A stretch of DNA of 64,000 nt from positions 1 through 64,000 of the forward strand of contig WRBD01000001.1 of assembly GCA_009779835.1 (NCBI GenBank), read 5' to 3'. The stretch comes from Defluviitaleaceae bacterium. GTDB taxonomy: Bacteria > Bacillota > Clostridia > Lachnospirales > WQUN01. Shown in pieces: positions 19,564 through 30,095 of the stretch; position 1 is the stretch's first letter, and each line of letters starts with the position of its first letter. A model generated the notes under the pieces. The model made no database searches and was not told the DNA's origin. It saw only the letters and a program-made list of their open reading frames with translations. The translations under genes and the position numbers were made by a program.

Positions 19564-21200
19564 GAGATATGTCGCCATATTACGTTTTTCCTACGGATGA
19601 ACACGCCATATTTGTTCGTGGCGATTACTTCCTGCATTTCTCATGGTGGGATATGCTATTCCGTACCATATACAGAAGCGATTATTCACCGTTAATAGTG
19701 TTTTCATTTTTATTTGCCCTTGGAATTATTGCGAAAAAGTGGCCGAATAAAATGGTTGAAATCACTGCTGCAATAATTGCTTTTTGCGTTACCCTCGTGC
19801 CTACGGTTTATTGGTTTACCCCCGGCAGTTCAACTATGTTTAATCTTGCGGTAGCTTTTGTGATGACTGCTACCGTGTTTATTTTGAACTTTGTAAAATT
19901 GTCATTTTTGGATTATGTAATAATGTTTTCGAGCCTTGCCTATTTGAGCAGATTTATTGGAATTGCTCAAGCATCTGTGCAAGTTAGAGCCAATTTGGGC
20001 TTATCGCTGTCGGCTTTAACCGTTATGATTATAATTTTGGCAGTGTATAAAATTCGGTTGGGGCAGTTGAAAGGAAATTTATTTTACTGTTGGTTTACAT
20101 GTATGCTTGTTCTTATCAATGGGTACGTTGCGAGTTTTTTATTTCGCAGATATGTATTTAGGTTAGGGCAGGTGCAGGAAACAAGAATAGAGGCATTATT
20201 TGTTTGGGGTATTGCTTTGCTTTTTATTTGTGGTCTTAGTGCCTTGCTTATTTATGCAATTAAACGGCTGCTTAGAAAACACTTTGACAATATAAACCGC
20301 ATGGGTAAGGCTTATCCGCTGATTGAGCGATTTATAATTCTAAACTCTATCGGTATTTTTTTGTTTACGGCGCTGGCTTACTACTTCTTTGGGAGGGTAT
20401 ACGTTACAAATGACCCTATTTCTGTGTTCACAAATTTTATTTTATTTATTGCCATGATTTTGCAACTCTCTTTTATTATCATGGTTTTTAGGATAACTTG
20501 GCTAAAAGATAATTTGAAAGTTACGGCAATGGAAAATCAAAGCCTTGCCGCATATTCGTCCAGTTTGGAAAAGAGTATAGACGATATAAAAAATATCAAG
20601 CATGATGTTAAAAACATTTTTCTAACAATGGGAAACTTTGTTGAGCGTAGCGGCGATGCAGAAATGCAAGAGTTTTACAACCAAAAAATAAGCCCTTTTG
20701 CGGTTGATGAAATTGCAAAAAATGACTTATTGGGTAAATTGGCGGGGCTTAGCAATGAGCAGTTGAAAGCATTCGTGTTTTACAAAATATCGCAGGCGGT
20801 TGAGCGTGATGTTGATGTTGATTTGGATGTTCTTGCCCAAGTTCCTGATTTTGATAGAATGTTTTCAATTGAGTTTATTGACCTTGTTCGTATCTTGGGG
20901 ATATTGCTGGACAACGCCATTGAGGAGTGCGTAGAAATTCCCGGTGGCAGAATCCGGATTAAGATTTCCAGAAACAATGAAATGATTTCATTTGTGATAA
21001 AAAATACCGTTCGCCAGGAAGTAAAAGAAAAAGGTATAAAACCGGGGTCATCTACAAAGGGCAAAGACAGAGGTAAGGGACTTGTCGGAATTCGAAGCAT
21101 CATTAGCAAATATGATACGGTTTTGCTTAACTCGTACTTTTCGGAGATGTGCTTTGTTCAAAACTTGGTTGTCTACGCCGTTATTGGGAATGAAACATAA
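19542..21200 (+). CDS. Membrane GHKL sensor histidine kinase (AgrC-like)
   Basis: Multi-TM N-terminus; DIKNIKHDVKNIFLTMGNFVE; ILLDNAIEECVEIPGGRIRIKISRNNEMISFVIKNT; GKGLVGIRSII. Confidence 0.85.
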   Translation: MRGEKSMRDMSPYYVFPTDEHAIFVRGDYFLHFSWWDMLFRTIYRSDYSPLIVFSFLFALGIIAKKWPNKMVEITAAIIAFCVTLVPTVYWFTPGSSTMFNLAVAFVMTATVFILNFVKLSFLDYVIMFSSLAYLSRFIGIAQASVQVRANLGLSLSALTVMIIILAVYKIRLGQLKGNLFYCWFTCMLVLINGYVASFLFRRYVFRLGQVQETRIEALFVWGIALLFICGLSALLIYAIKRLLRKHFDNINRMGKAYPLIERFIILNSIGIFLFTALAYYFFGRVYVTNDPISVFTNFILFIAMILQLSFIIMVFRITWLKDNLKVTAMENQSLAAYSSSLEKSIDDIKNIKHDVKNIFLTMGNFVERSGDAEMQEFYNQKISPFAVDEIAKNDLLGKLAGLSNEQLKAFVFYKISQAVERDVDVDLDVLAQVPDFDRMFSIEFIDLVRILGILLDNAIEECVEIPGGRIRIKISRNNEMISFVIKNTVRQEVKEKGIKPGSSTKGKDRGKGLVGIRSIISKYDTVLLNSYFSEMCFVQNLVVYAVIGNET

Positions 21201-21221
21201 TGCAAATTTAGCAAATGATAA

Positions 21222-21263
21222 ACCCCCATCATGATTAGTTATTTCATCTTACATGATGGGGGT
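21222..21263. terminator. Stem-loop between convergent genes, perfect 12-bp stem
   Basis: ACCCCCATCATG ... CATGATGGGGGT. Confidence 0.6.
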
Positions 21264-21321
21264 AACATTGTGACAAAAAGAAAAATCATGACAAATGAAA
21301 CTTTTTTTGGTTAGGTCGGTT

Positions 21322-24015
21322 TTATTTCACTCTGCGGCGAAGCACATAACCCCACAAAGTCACGGAGATTGCAAAAAATATAAACATTGTAATGGCATAT
21401 CCTGTTACACCGGGAATGCCTGTGGGCGGCACCACGAAGCCCTCTGCTTTCCAGCCCGCTATGCCCGAACCACCCGCGTTAGCATCCCACACATAAGTGG
21501 TGTTTGCAGATAATGTGGTTACGGTATTACCGCTTACATTGAAGAAATTGCTCACGGTTCTTGTCGGAGCAGTCGCACCCACTACTATTTTTGAAAACCC
21601 GTTTACGCCTGTTATATTTCCGGTTCCGATAAGCGACGTTTCACCATTCAAAGTCAAGACAACATCTGATGTAGCCCCTGCCGAACCAATTGTCAGCATA
21701 CTACCGGCAGCGGCAAGATTGATACCGCCGGAAGTGCCTGTGTTGGCAACAGAAACTGAACCTCTTGATATTACCATGCTTCTTCCGTCGTTAATGGTAA
21801 TTGCATTCTGAGCGTTGTTGTTGATTTCGATTGTACCGCCGTTTACGGTCAGTGTTCCGCCGGCTCCTACAGTAACTCTTCCGCTTCCGTTGCCTGTAAT
21901 AACCAACTTTGAGCCTGTCGAAACGAAAGCGTCAGTAACAAGTGTTCTTGCGCTTGAGGGAGTTACGGTTTGCGTGGCAACATTCGCTTGAGCAATATCC
22001 AAAAGGTTAATCGCCAATATTTCCGCAGGTGTAAGTATTCTCCAACCGGGTGCGGCCAAAGGAACAACACCGGACACATCAGTAGTGCTCCATCCATATG
22101 AAGCGTTGGTAGCCGAATTGCCCTTGCCTCCGGCCGCGCTGTAGAAACGCTCGGGGCCTTCCGTAATGGCTGTACTGCCTGTTGCAATTATGCTTCTGGC
22201 TCTATTGGAAGCTGTAATCGCGTGGCTTGCGTTAATTACGTTGTTTGCATTCAAATTCAATCGCCCTAAAAGGTTAATACCATTAGCCACATTAACCTGA
22301 CCGCCGCCTGCGGTCATTTGGGAGGTGTTAGCAATCTCAATGCTTCTGCCGCCGCTTATAGATGCGGCATTAATCGTACCGCCGGTCACTCTTAAATGAC
22401 CCGACGCACTGGTAACATTTATTCCAATTGAATTTGTGGCGGTGGTAGGTGTTCCTCCTGTTGCATTTAGTTCTGCATTACCTTCCACAGTAAGAACACC
22501 GTTGGTATTTACACCTGCACTCACAGCGGAAGCAGTATTACCGCCGATAGCGTTTACAGTTGTATCCCCGCGAATTGTTAAATGGGTTGCATTAATTCCG
22601 TGTGAAACAGCAGAACTTGTTCCTGTTCCACCTCTGACAGTTAGTTCGCCGTCGCCCTCAAATATGACGGGGATACCTTCGGAGCTGCTTATCATAAGAC
22701 CGACAATTGGGGGAGTCGGAGAACCGGACGGAATGCCGTTGAAAGTGCTCGTTATTTTGTTATCTCCCTCCAAATTGATAGTGACGGCGGGGTCTGTATT
22801 CGGTATCGTTACCGCGGTAAAGGCGGTGCTTTCAAACACGAAGTCATTAAGCGTCCATGTATTAGTGCTTGAATCAAATGAAATATCTGCAGGATTGAAT
22901 TTACCGGTAACATCGGCACCATTTACATTCCCAACCCTAAGTTTTCCGTCCGGGTCTAGGTACAACGTGTAGTTTTTATTGTACGGGCCGCTTTGAGGAG
23001 TGACGGTGGACGGCTCTACAGTCGTAGACATAGTTGAGGTTATGACGTTGGTCAGCGGCGTTGCTGTTGAGGCAGTCCAGCTTGCAGCGTCTGTGTGTTT
23101 ATGCCAATACGGCGTGGATATGGTAATGGAGTTGCTTTGAATCGCGCGTGAATTTTCATTTGCGGTTCCGCATGTAATGGTAAATGACCCGCCTGATATA
23201 GATAATGTGTCAGTGCCGTTCGCTAAAACTGTCAGTAAACCACGACTGGGGCCTGTACCGTTACTGGAACTGGTGATATCTAAATTGCTGTTGCTTATAG
23301 TTAAACTCTGGGAGGCAGATATACCGATACTGCTACCGGTGTTACCGCCGCTGATGCTTGTAATATTAAGATTGGAATTTGAAACGCTTACAGTACCAAT
23401 GGTATTGTTATTTAAGCCTATTCCATAACCATGGAGGCCGCTTTGACTGAAAATGTTTATTGTTCCGCCTGTAATTACTATATGAGCACCCGAATAAATA
23501 CCGTTGCTGATAGCGTTGGAGCCGGTGGTAGTGGCTGTTAAGTGGAGCGTACCATTGCCGGATATAGTCAGCGTCTCGGCGCTCCCGGTAACTGTATTGG
23601 CTATTGCGCGGGCATCGCTTGTCGTGCCGGTGTTTGTATGTGTAATTCGGTTTTCGTTAATCTGCACAATTGTCGTATTATTCGGCACCATGAGCGCATT
23701 GCTGCCGCCTGAAGCTCTCAGGTCAATACCGTCCAAAACGAGGACTAAGCCGTTGTATTGCGTTCCGCTCACTTCTACGCCGTTTCTGTACCACATCCAA
23801 CCTTCGGTGCTGCCGTCGATATTGCTTGTGGTTGGGTTATGGTCTGCCCCCGATACTGTTACGGGATTAACGGTTAAATCCAATCTGGTAGTGCGCGGTG
23901 TAACCAATGAGGCGGACACCGCCATAGCGGGGAGCATCATCAGCATCATGCACAGTATAACGAGAGATATTAAGATTTTTTTGTTTAATTTTCTCATTTT
24001 AGTTTCCTCCATCAA
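21322..24015 (-). CDS. Large secreted/cell-surface repeat protein with C-terminal TM anchor
   Basis: Signal peptide MRKLNKKILISLVILCMMLMMLPAMAVSAS; repeated beta-helix-like LTISGNGTLHLTATTTGSNAI motifs; C-terminus GYAITMFIFFAISVTLWGYVLRRRVK. Confidence 0.75.
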   Translation of the reverse strand: MMEETKMRKLNKKILISLVILCMMLMMLPAMAVSASLVTPRTTRLDLTVNPVTVSGADHNPTTSNIDGSTEGWMWYRNGVEVSGTQYNGLVLVLDGIDLRASGGSNALMVPNNTTIVQINENRITHTNTGTTSDARAIANTVTGSAETLTISGNGTLHLTATTTGSNAISNGIYSGAHIVITGGTINIFSQSGLHGYGIGLNNNTIGTVSVSNSNLNITSISGGNTGSSIGISASQSLTISNSNLDITSSSNGTGPSRGLLTVLANGTDTLSISGGSFTITCGTANENSRAIQSNSITISTPYWHKHTDAASWTASTATPLTNVITSTMSTTVEPSTVTPQSGPYNKNYTLYLDPDGKLRVGNVNGADVTGKFNPADISFDSSTNTWTLNDFVFESTAFTAVTIPNTDPAVTINLEGDNKITSTFNGIPSGSPTPPIVGLMISSSEGIPVIFEGDGELTVRGGTGTSSAVSHGINATHLTIRGDTTVNAIGGNTASAVSAGVNTNGVLTVEGNAELNATGGTPTTATNSIGINVTSASGHLRVTGGTINAASISGGRSIEIANTSQMTAGGGQVNVANGINLLGRLNLNANNVINASHAITASNRARSIIATGSTAITEGPERFYSAAGGKGNSATNASYGWSTTDVSGVVPLAAPGWRILTPAEILAINLLDIAQANVATQTVTPSSARTLVTDAFVSTGSKLVITGNGSGRVTVGAGGTLTVNGGTIEINNNAQNAITINDGRSMVISRGSVSVANTGTSGGINLAAAGSMLTIGSAGATSDVVLTLNGETSLIGTGNITGVNGFSKIVVGATAPTRTVSNFFNVSGNTVTTLSANTTYVWDANAGGSGIAGWKAEGFVVPPTGIPGVTGYAITMFIFFAISVTLWGYVLRRRVK

Positions 24016-24418
24016 ATAATTATTTTTGTTTTTAACACGTCCACCCCTTATGGCGCGTCGCGTGATTTACAGCTAATTAGTTTTGGCATCATCACATATA
24101 ACCTCCGTTCGATTATTAGTAATTTAATTTGATACTTGTATATTTAGCATTTTTCTCGCGTAACAGGGTTTCGGATATATGTTGTGACACAAATGTCAAA
24201 AGCATACCTCCACATACTTCGTATTCTATTATAGCAACTAAAGCGCACCAAAAGCGCACACGAAAATAAAAAAACACAATTAATTACTTGATTTTCATTT
24301 TCGACTTATAAACGCGGCTATTATTTCTGCCCGTGTTATGATATTAATCGCCACTATTTCCGATAATTTTCCAATCGTGTATTATATACTTTATTAAAAT
24401 TAGACGGAGGGAAAGCAT

Positions 24419-26329
24419 ATGGCAGAATATTTAACCCCGGGAGTATATATTGAGGAGTTTGAATCCGGGCCAAGACCGATGAGTGGTGTAAGTACCAGTA
24501 TACCCGGATTTTTAGGTCTTGCGCAAAGAGGGCCTACGGTGGGGCCACCGTTGCTAATAACAAGTGCTGCAGATTTTAATCGTCGTTTCGGGGATTATCT
24601 ATCAAGCAGTTTTAATCAATATCGTTTTTTGCGATATTCGGTAGAGAAATTTTTCGCCAACGGCGGGGCAAGTTGCTATGTAATGAGAGTAAACTCCGAA
24701 GGCTTTGGGGGAGTAAGGGCAAGCAGGGATATTATAATAACCCGCGAGCCGTCGGAACCCGGAAAAGGAAAAAAATCCGAAGGCGAAAAAAATATATTGT
24801 ACTTAACCATTGCCGCCAAAGAACCCTTAGTGGAAGCGGTGACAATAAAATTTGCACCAAATGCCGGAAACAAAGAAATGTATGATGTTTTCGTGAATGA
24901 GGAAGAAGCCGTTTCCGTGTCAATGGTAAGCGGTTATCCGAATTTTATTCTTACAGCGTTTGCGAACCACGAGCTTATTTCTTTCGCGGCAAGAAACGAA
25001 GACGGTGACGGCACGGAAGATTTATCTGTCACCTTAGAATCCGACCCTGTAAAAATAAATCTTCCATATGAAAAAGCGGCGGAGCAAGCACGCCTTTCCG
25101 CGCCGATTGCAATTAGAATAACCGCCAAAGACACCGGCGAATGGGGTAACAATATTCAAATAGTTGTAAGGGCTACAAATAAAGTAGCTTCAAGTGATGA
25201 AGATAGAAAACTTCTTTCGGGAGTGGCAACGATTGAAGTGCTTTCCGGGGACATGCTTGAGACATACGAAGATGTTTCTTTGGACAAGCGGTCTGTTGAT
25301 TCTATTTTTAATATAATGCGTTCGTCCGTGCTTGTGGATATTCAGGAATTAGATGCTCAAATGGCAAACAACCCGGTGAAATTCCCGTTGCCGCGTCACG
25401 ATTCTGTCGGCGCGGACCGCACGGAAGTGTTAAGTCTTTCCGGCGGGCGCGATGAAAATATCGGTTCGTCAAGCATGACGGACGTGTTTAAAGGCAAAGA
25501 TACATCCGGTGGTCGAACAGGGTTGGAATCATTTTTAGATAACGGTGTTATAAGCCTTATTATGGCTCCCGGAATAACAGACCCCGCCGTTCAAACGGCA
25601 ATTAAAGACCATTGCGAGAATACAAAAAGCCGCTTTGCTATTTTGGACATGCCGCAGGAAAGCAAAGAAGTTGCGGATTTACAAAAGCACAGGGAAACCA
25701 TTGTTTCCGATTACGCGGCAATGTATCATCCGTGGTTGATTACTTACGACCCGCTTTCAAAAAGTGATATAGCAATACCGCCGTCGGGAGCGGTAGCAGG
25801 AGTGTATGCCCGTTCCGATAACACCCACGGTGTTCATAAAGCCCCGGCAAATGAAATTATTAGGGGCGTAACAGGGCTTTCCATTATGTATAACACCGCC
25901 GAGCAGTCTCATCTTAACCCGCGCGGCATTAATTTAATCCGCTTTTTCTCCGGCGAAGGAATAAGAATTTGGGGTGCGCGAACCTGTTCTTCCAATACAC
26001 TTTGGCGATATATAAACGTGCGCAGGCTTTTCATTTATATTGAAGAAAGTATAAAAGCAAACACAAACTGGGTTGTATTTGAACCGAACACCGAAATGCT
26101 TTGGCTTAGGGTTCAAAGAACAATTGATGTATTTTTAAATGAAGTATGGCGCAGCGGAGCATTAATGGGTTCATCGCCAAGCGAAGCTTATTATGTGAGC
26201 ATAGGGCGTTCGACAATGACCCAAGCAGACATCGACAACGGGCGGTTAATTTGCGAAATCGGCGTGTCGCCGGCGAAGCCCGCTGAATTTGTTATATTCC
26301 GACTGACCCAACAAACGTTGACTAATTAG
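24419..26329 (+). CDS. eCIS/phage tail sheath protein
   Basis: MAEYLTPGVYIEEFESGPRPMSGVSTSIPGFLGLAQRGP...; C-terminal RRLFIYIEESIKANTNWVVFEPNTEMLWLRVQRTIDVFLNEVWRSGALMG. Confidence 0.95.
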   Translation: MAEYLTPGVYIEEFESGPRPMSGVSTSIPGFLGLAQRGPTVGPPLLITSAADFNRRFGDYLSSSFNQYRFLRYSVEKFFANGGASCYVMRVNSEGFGGVRASRDIIITREPSEPGKGKKSEGEKNILYLTIAAKEPLVEAVTIKFAPNAGNKEMYDVFVNEEEAVSVSMVSGYPNFILTAFANHELISFAARNEDGDGTEDLSVTLESDPVKINLPYEKAAEQARLSAPIAIRITAKDTGEWGNNIQIVVRATNKVASSDEDRKLLSGVATIEVLSGDMLETYEDVSLDKRSVDSIFNIMRSSVLVDIQELDAQMANNPVKFPLPRHDSVGADRTEVLSLSGGRDENIGSSSMTDVFKGKDTSGGRTGLESFLDNGVISLIMAPGITDPAVQTAIKDHCENTKSRFAILDMPQESKEVADLQKHRETIVSDYAAMYHPWLITYDPLSKSDIAIPPSGAVAGVYARSDNTHGVHKAPANEIIRGVTGLSIMYNTAEQSHLNPRGINLIRFFSGEGIRIWGARTCSSNTLWRYINVRRLFIYIEESIKANTNWVVFEPNTEMLWLRVQRTIDVFLNEVWRSGALMGSSPSEAYYVSIGRSTMTQADIDNGRLICEIGVSPAKPAEFVIFRLTQQTLTN

Positions 26330-26341
26330 GAGGTGTGAAGT

Positions 26342-26761
26342 ATGTACCCAATCCGAAATTTTAATTTTACTATGACAATTGACGGAATAACGTTAGGATT
26401 TTCCGAAGTCTCCGGCTACGATGCCAAAGTACAGGAAATTCCGTACAGGGAAGGCAATCACGGCCCGAACACAGTAAGAAAACTGCAAGGTCTGTTGGAA
26501 TACGGACAAATCACTTTAAAACGCGGCGCAGACGATGCATCGGGCGTTCTGTTTAATTGGCTGAACGAAGCCGATTCAAAAGAAATAACGCGCAAAACTG
26601 TAACAGTAACCGCATTGGGTGACGACAAAAAGCCCGCCGCTTCTTGGAGGGTAATAAACGCGTGGCCGGTAAACTATTCCATCTCCGACTTTAAAGGCGA
26701 CGGCAACGAAATTGTTGTGGAAACCTTAGTGCTTACCCATGAGGGTATGGTTAGAGAATGA
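26342..26761 (+). CDS. eCIS inner tube protein (gp19-like), copy 1
   Basis: YPIRNFNFTMTIDGITLGFSEVSGYDAKVQEIPYREGN...; directly after the sheath. Confidence 0.9.
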   Translation: MYPIRNFNFTMTIDGITLGFSEVSGYDAKVQEIPYREGNHGPNTVRKLQGLLEYGQITLKRGADDASGVLFNWLNEADSKEITRKTVTVTALGDDKKPAASWRVINAWPVNYSISDFKGDGNEIVVETLVLTHEGMVRE

Positions 26762-26772
26762 GGTGACTAACA

Positions 26773-27150
26773 TTGCTGCAAACAGATTATGAATTTGAAC
26801 TGCCTCAAGGTTATGTAGATAAAGAAGGCAATCTGCATAAAAAGGGGGTAATGCGTTTAGCTTCCGCGGCAGACGAAATTCTCCCCCTTAAAGACCCGCG
26901 GGTACAACAAAACCCTCCGTATTTAACAGTTGTATTGCTTTCACGCGTTATTACAAAGCTGGGCAGTGTAGATAATATCGACACAAACGTAATTGAAAAA
27001 CTTTTTTCGGCGGATTTTAATTATCTGCAAGGGCTTTATCAGGAAATAAACAGCCCTGTCAACGAGCCGGTTCAAGTAAGATGTCCGCATTGTAATGAAA
27101 TGCACTCCCTACCATTTGAGGTGGCTCCTTTTTTGGCAAGGGGGCAATAA
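26773..27150 (+). CDS. eCIS-associated tail assembly-like protein with CPHC motif
   Basis: Position between tube genes; PVQVRCPHCNEMHSLPFE. Confidence 0.55.
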   Translation: MLQTDYEFELPQGYVDKEGNLHKKGVMRLASAADEILPLKDPRVQQNPPYLTVVLLSRVITKLGSVDNIDTNVIEKLFSADFNYLQGLYQEINSPVNEPVQVRCPHCNEMHSLPFEVAPFLARGQ

Positions 27151-27182
27151 AGCTATACCCCACATCACAGCTTTATAAGGAA

Positions 27183-27317
27183 ATGGCTTTTATTGCCTAT
27201 TATTTTCACTGGGGTAGGGAAGAGCTTATGACATTGCCACACGCGGAAAGAATGCGTTGGTGCGAAGAAATATCGGCTATACATTCCTTCGATGAAGAAA
27301 ATGTATTTAATATATAG
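27183..27317 (+). CDS. DUF6760-like 44-aa eCIS mini-protein
   Basis: Not in the ORF track; MAFIAYYFHWGREELMTLPHAERMRWCEEISAIHSFDEENVFNI, matching the YHW..EL..L.H.ER..WCEEI pattern recalled for DUF6760, in the expected position. Confidence 0.7.
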   Translation: MAFIAYYFHWGREELMTLPHAERMRWCEEISAIHSFDEENVFNI

Positions 27318-27325
27318 GTGGGGCG

Positions 27326-27763
27326 ATGAGTAACTTAACTACAAGCCATAATTTTATTGTATACATGGGCTCTATGGAAATGAGTTTTTCAAAAATTTCC
27401 GGCATAGAACAAAAACTTGATGTGCAAGAAATTCAAGAGGGCGGAAATCCGAGAGCTGTTTTTTTGTACGGAGCGAAGAAAATCCCCGGACGTTTAAAAT
27501 TTGAACACGGTACAGGGCTTTTAAATAAAGCTAACGAAGCTTTTAACAAAGCGTTCACGTTGCAAAGCCTTGAATACACATTCAGGGGTTTCGGTATAAT
27601 CGTCGCGCTTCGGCATGGAAAAGTATCCAGAGCATACGAATACCAGCAAGCCTTGCCGGTAAGCTGGTCGGTGTCCGGTTTTGATGCCAAAACCGGAAAT
27701 ATTCTTATAGACACGGTGGAATTGATGCATAATGGTATCTTTGAAATCCCTTGCGGAACCTAA
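27326..27763 (+). CDS. eCIS inner tube protein (gp19-like), copy 2
   Basis: NFIVYMGSMEMSFSKISGIEQKLDVQEIQEGGNPRAV...; C-terminal SWSVSGFDAKTGNILIDTVELMHNGI. Confidence 0.88.
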   Translation: MSNLTTSHNFIVYMGSMEMSFSKISGIEQKLDVQEIQEGGNPRAVFLYGAKKIPGRLKFEHGTGLLNKANEAFNKAFTLQSLEYTFRGFGIIVALRHGKVSRAYEYQQALPVSWSVSGFDAKTGNILIDTVELMHNGIFEIPCGT

Positions 27764-28481
27764 ACGGTACAGCGGTTATTTTGCGCGGCTGATTCATAAG
27801 AAACCAATCGTACCGCCCGCGCCTGTTTATCACAGTCACACTACAATTAAAAATAATTTTAATATGGGTATACGCTTTACAGCTGTTTTGCAAAGGCGAT
27901 TATCTATTCTGCGGCAGAATTATCCCGAAGGATTAGACCCCTTATGGTTTATTTTTGGACGTCCTTCTTCTCACTATGAGTGGTATGTACAAAAATCCAT
28001 GCTTCGCGATGTACGTAACGCCTACCGTGAACTTGTGTACTACACACGGGATTTACGCGATGCTACATTCAGAGAACAAAAGCCGGAAGGCCGCGAGGGA
28101 AAAACACAGCACCGCCCTTTAAGCCACCTGACACCGCCCACGATTCCGAAATTGGATTTTAACAGATTTCAACGTTTTCCCGAATTGAAGCAAAGGAAAA
28201 CTCCCGAAATTTATAATTATCCTAAACTTCGATATCCCGAAACAAGGCATCAATCTCCTATTGTTTCTCCGTCTGCACGAACAAGCGAATACTCAACCGA
28301 AAGCAATATAAAAATCGACAGGCAGGTAGAGCAGCTTAGAAAAGAAATAAACGATATCCGGTCGGATTTCCATAATGACCGGAATCTTTACAATATGGTA
28401 AACATCAATAGCATTCTTGACCAGGTTTACAGCGGTATCGAAGAGAAACTAAAACGCCAGCGGTTAAAAAAAGGATTCTGA
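27732..28481 (+). CDS. eCIS-associated protein, linker-rich with C-terminal helical tail
   Basis: Overlaps the tube-2 stop; C-terminal INSILDQVYSGIEEKLKRQRLKKGF resembles the short conserved C-terminus of eCIS proteins at this locus (from memory). Confidence 0.5.
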   Translation: MVSLKSLAEPKRYSGYFARLIHKKPIVPPAPVYHSHTTIKNNFNMGIRFTAVLQRRLSILRQNYPEGLDPLWFIFGRPSSHYEWYVQKSMLRDVRNAYRELVYYTRDLRDATFREQKPEGREGKTQHRPLSHLTPPTIPKLDFNRFQRFPELKQRKTPEIYNYPKLRYPETRHQSPIVSPSARTSEYSTESNIKIDRQVEQLRKEINDIRSDFHNDRNLYNMVNINSILDQVYSGIEEKLKRQRLKKGF

Positions 28482-28486
28482 TGTAA

Positions 28487-29017
28487 ATGAAAGCGCATTT
28501 TAAAAAGCCGGACGACACGACCATCCCCATTCAATTCAACCCGTCGGAATACAGCATAATTTCCGGCGGCACAACCACCGAAAATGACGGAGAGCATACA
28601 TTAAAAGAAATAAGAAAAGAAAAGCTTTCCATGAAATTAATTTTTGACACATACATGACAAACAAGAATGAAAAAGAAGATGTTCGTTCGTACACACAAC
28701 CTATTGTTGAGCTGGCTGAAGGTTTGGAAAAAAACAGACCGAATGTTACTTTTAATTGGGGAAGCGTTACATTTTACGGCACGATGGATTCTGTTACTCA
28801 AAAATTTACAATGTTTATGCCTGACGGAAAGCCTGTGCGTGCAGAGCTTGATGTAAAAATGACAAGCGTAAACAGAAAAATTAATGTTGCCGCTGCGAAA
28901 ATAACCGAATTTGCAAACGACAGTTGGTATGACTCGGTAACAACATTATCATTTGAGCAAATGCTGAGCATTTTGACCGACAAGGGTGTTTACAATGAAA
29001 ACGCTTTCGGGCCTTAG
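28487..29017 (+). CDS. CIS tube-terminal/adaptor protein (Afp7/gp53-like; no obvious LysM)
   Basis: PIQFNPSEYSIISGGTTTENDGEHTLKEIRKEKLSMKLIFDTYMTNKNEKEDVRSYTQPIVELAE is characteristic. Confidence 0.8.
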   Translation: MKAHFKKPDDTTIPIQFNPSEYSIISGGTTTENDGEHTLKEIRKEKLSMKLIFDTYMTNKNEKEDVRSYTQPIVELAEGLEKNRPNVTFNWGSVTFYGTMDSVTQKFTMFMPDGKPVRAELDVKMTSVNRKINVAAAKITEFANDSWYDSVTTLSFEQMLSILTDKGVYNENAFGP

Positions 29018-30083
29018 TACTGAATACAACGGATTTACCCGACCCCTTGCCTGTATTTATGTAGATGGCAACCTTATTTCCGGTGACTTTGTTATAAAAA
29101 GTCTTGAGGCGGAGTTGTCAATTTATACAAAAGAAACCGGAGCGGCACATTTTACGGTTTCTTGCGAGCCGGGCGAAGACGGCAACCCCGATACGAAATT
29201 ATTACTTTCCTCGTTTCCGTTGATGAAAAAAATACGTATCGAAATTGGTTATGAAGAATCTGAATTGCAAGATGTTTTCGAGGGATATATTTTTGAAAGA
29301 AAATTGGTAATAGAGCCGTTATTTCCGGGCGAGTTGTATGTATCGTGCCTTGATTGTAAAGCGTTGCTTCGTTTAAATAATGCGTTTACAAGTTATCCCG
29401 CCGTAGCAAAATACAGCGAACTTGTAAGTAATGTGCTTTCAAAATATTCAGCTGAAACCCAAGTAGATAACAGCGAAGCTTTTGACGAACCGATTGTATT
29501 TAACCAAAACGGGCTTACGGATTTTGATTTAATAGCCACTGCTACTGCAAAAACGGGCTTTGAGTTTTTTGCGCAAGGCGGCAAAATATTTTTCAGAAAA
29601 CGCGGTAATGAAAAACTTCTTTCGCTAAGCAAGGAAGGCATTTTCAAAGCAGAGTACAGTAATAATTTATCGGGATTATATTCCGATGTAAAAGTTATTG
29701 CTTACAACCGGGATAATAAAGAGAAGCAGACTATATCCGCCGCCGACCCCAATAAAATTGGCAACGGCAAAACATGCAAAGAAATTTTGTCCGAAGATGC
29801 CGGCGAGCTCAGCCATAAGGAGCAAGTAAATTTCGGCACATTAACTCAAATAGATTTAAACGGTTTTGCCGACGCTATTTTTTTTGAAAACAGCATAAAA
29901 CTTACGGAAGTTACACTTCACACAAAAGGAATACCGATTCTTTTGCCGGGCTATGTGGTAGAATTAGAAGACATAGGCGACGGCATAGATAATGAATATT
30001 ACATTTTCGCGGCGCGTCATAAATACGACGAAAAAGGTTATTCATCGGAAATTGTATGCCGTTCCAATACTACTGTTTATTAG
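28986..30083 (+). CDS. VgrG/gpD-like baseplate hub protein (Afp8-like N-terminal part)
   Basis: IEIGYEESELQDVFEGYIFERKLVIEPLFPGELYVSCLDCKALL...LIATATAKTGFEFFAQGGKIFFRKRG. Confidence 0.8.
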   Translation: MFTMKTLSGLSTEYNGFTRPLACIYVDGNLISGDFVIKSLEAELSIYTKETGAAHFTVSCEPGEDGNPDTKLLLSSFPLMKKIRIEIGYEESELQDVFEGYIFERKLVIEPLFPGELYVSCLDCKALLRLNNAFTSYPAVAKYSELVSNVLSKYSAETQVDNSEAFDEPIVFNQNGLTDFDLIATATAKTGFEFFAQGGKIFFRKRGNEKLLSLSKEGIFKAEYSNNLSGLYSDVKVIAYNRDNKEKQTISAADPNKIGNGKTCKEILSEDAGELSHKEQVNFGTLTQIDLNGFADAIFFENSIKLTEVTLHTKGIPILLPGYVVELEDIGDGIDNEYYIFAARHKYDEKGYSSEIVCRSNTTVY

Positions 30084-30095
30084 GGAGTTGACGGA

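Noticed and set aside
21322-24015. CRISPR-like or tandem DNA repeats in surface-protein genes
   Set aside because: Repeats are degenerate protein-level motifs without regular spacer architecture.
21497-24019. Several hydrophobic + strand ORFs at 21497-24019
   Set aside because: Antisense of the 897-aa surface protein; no RBS or family signature.
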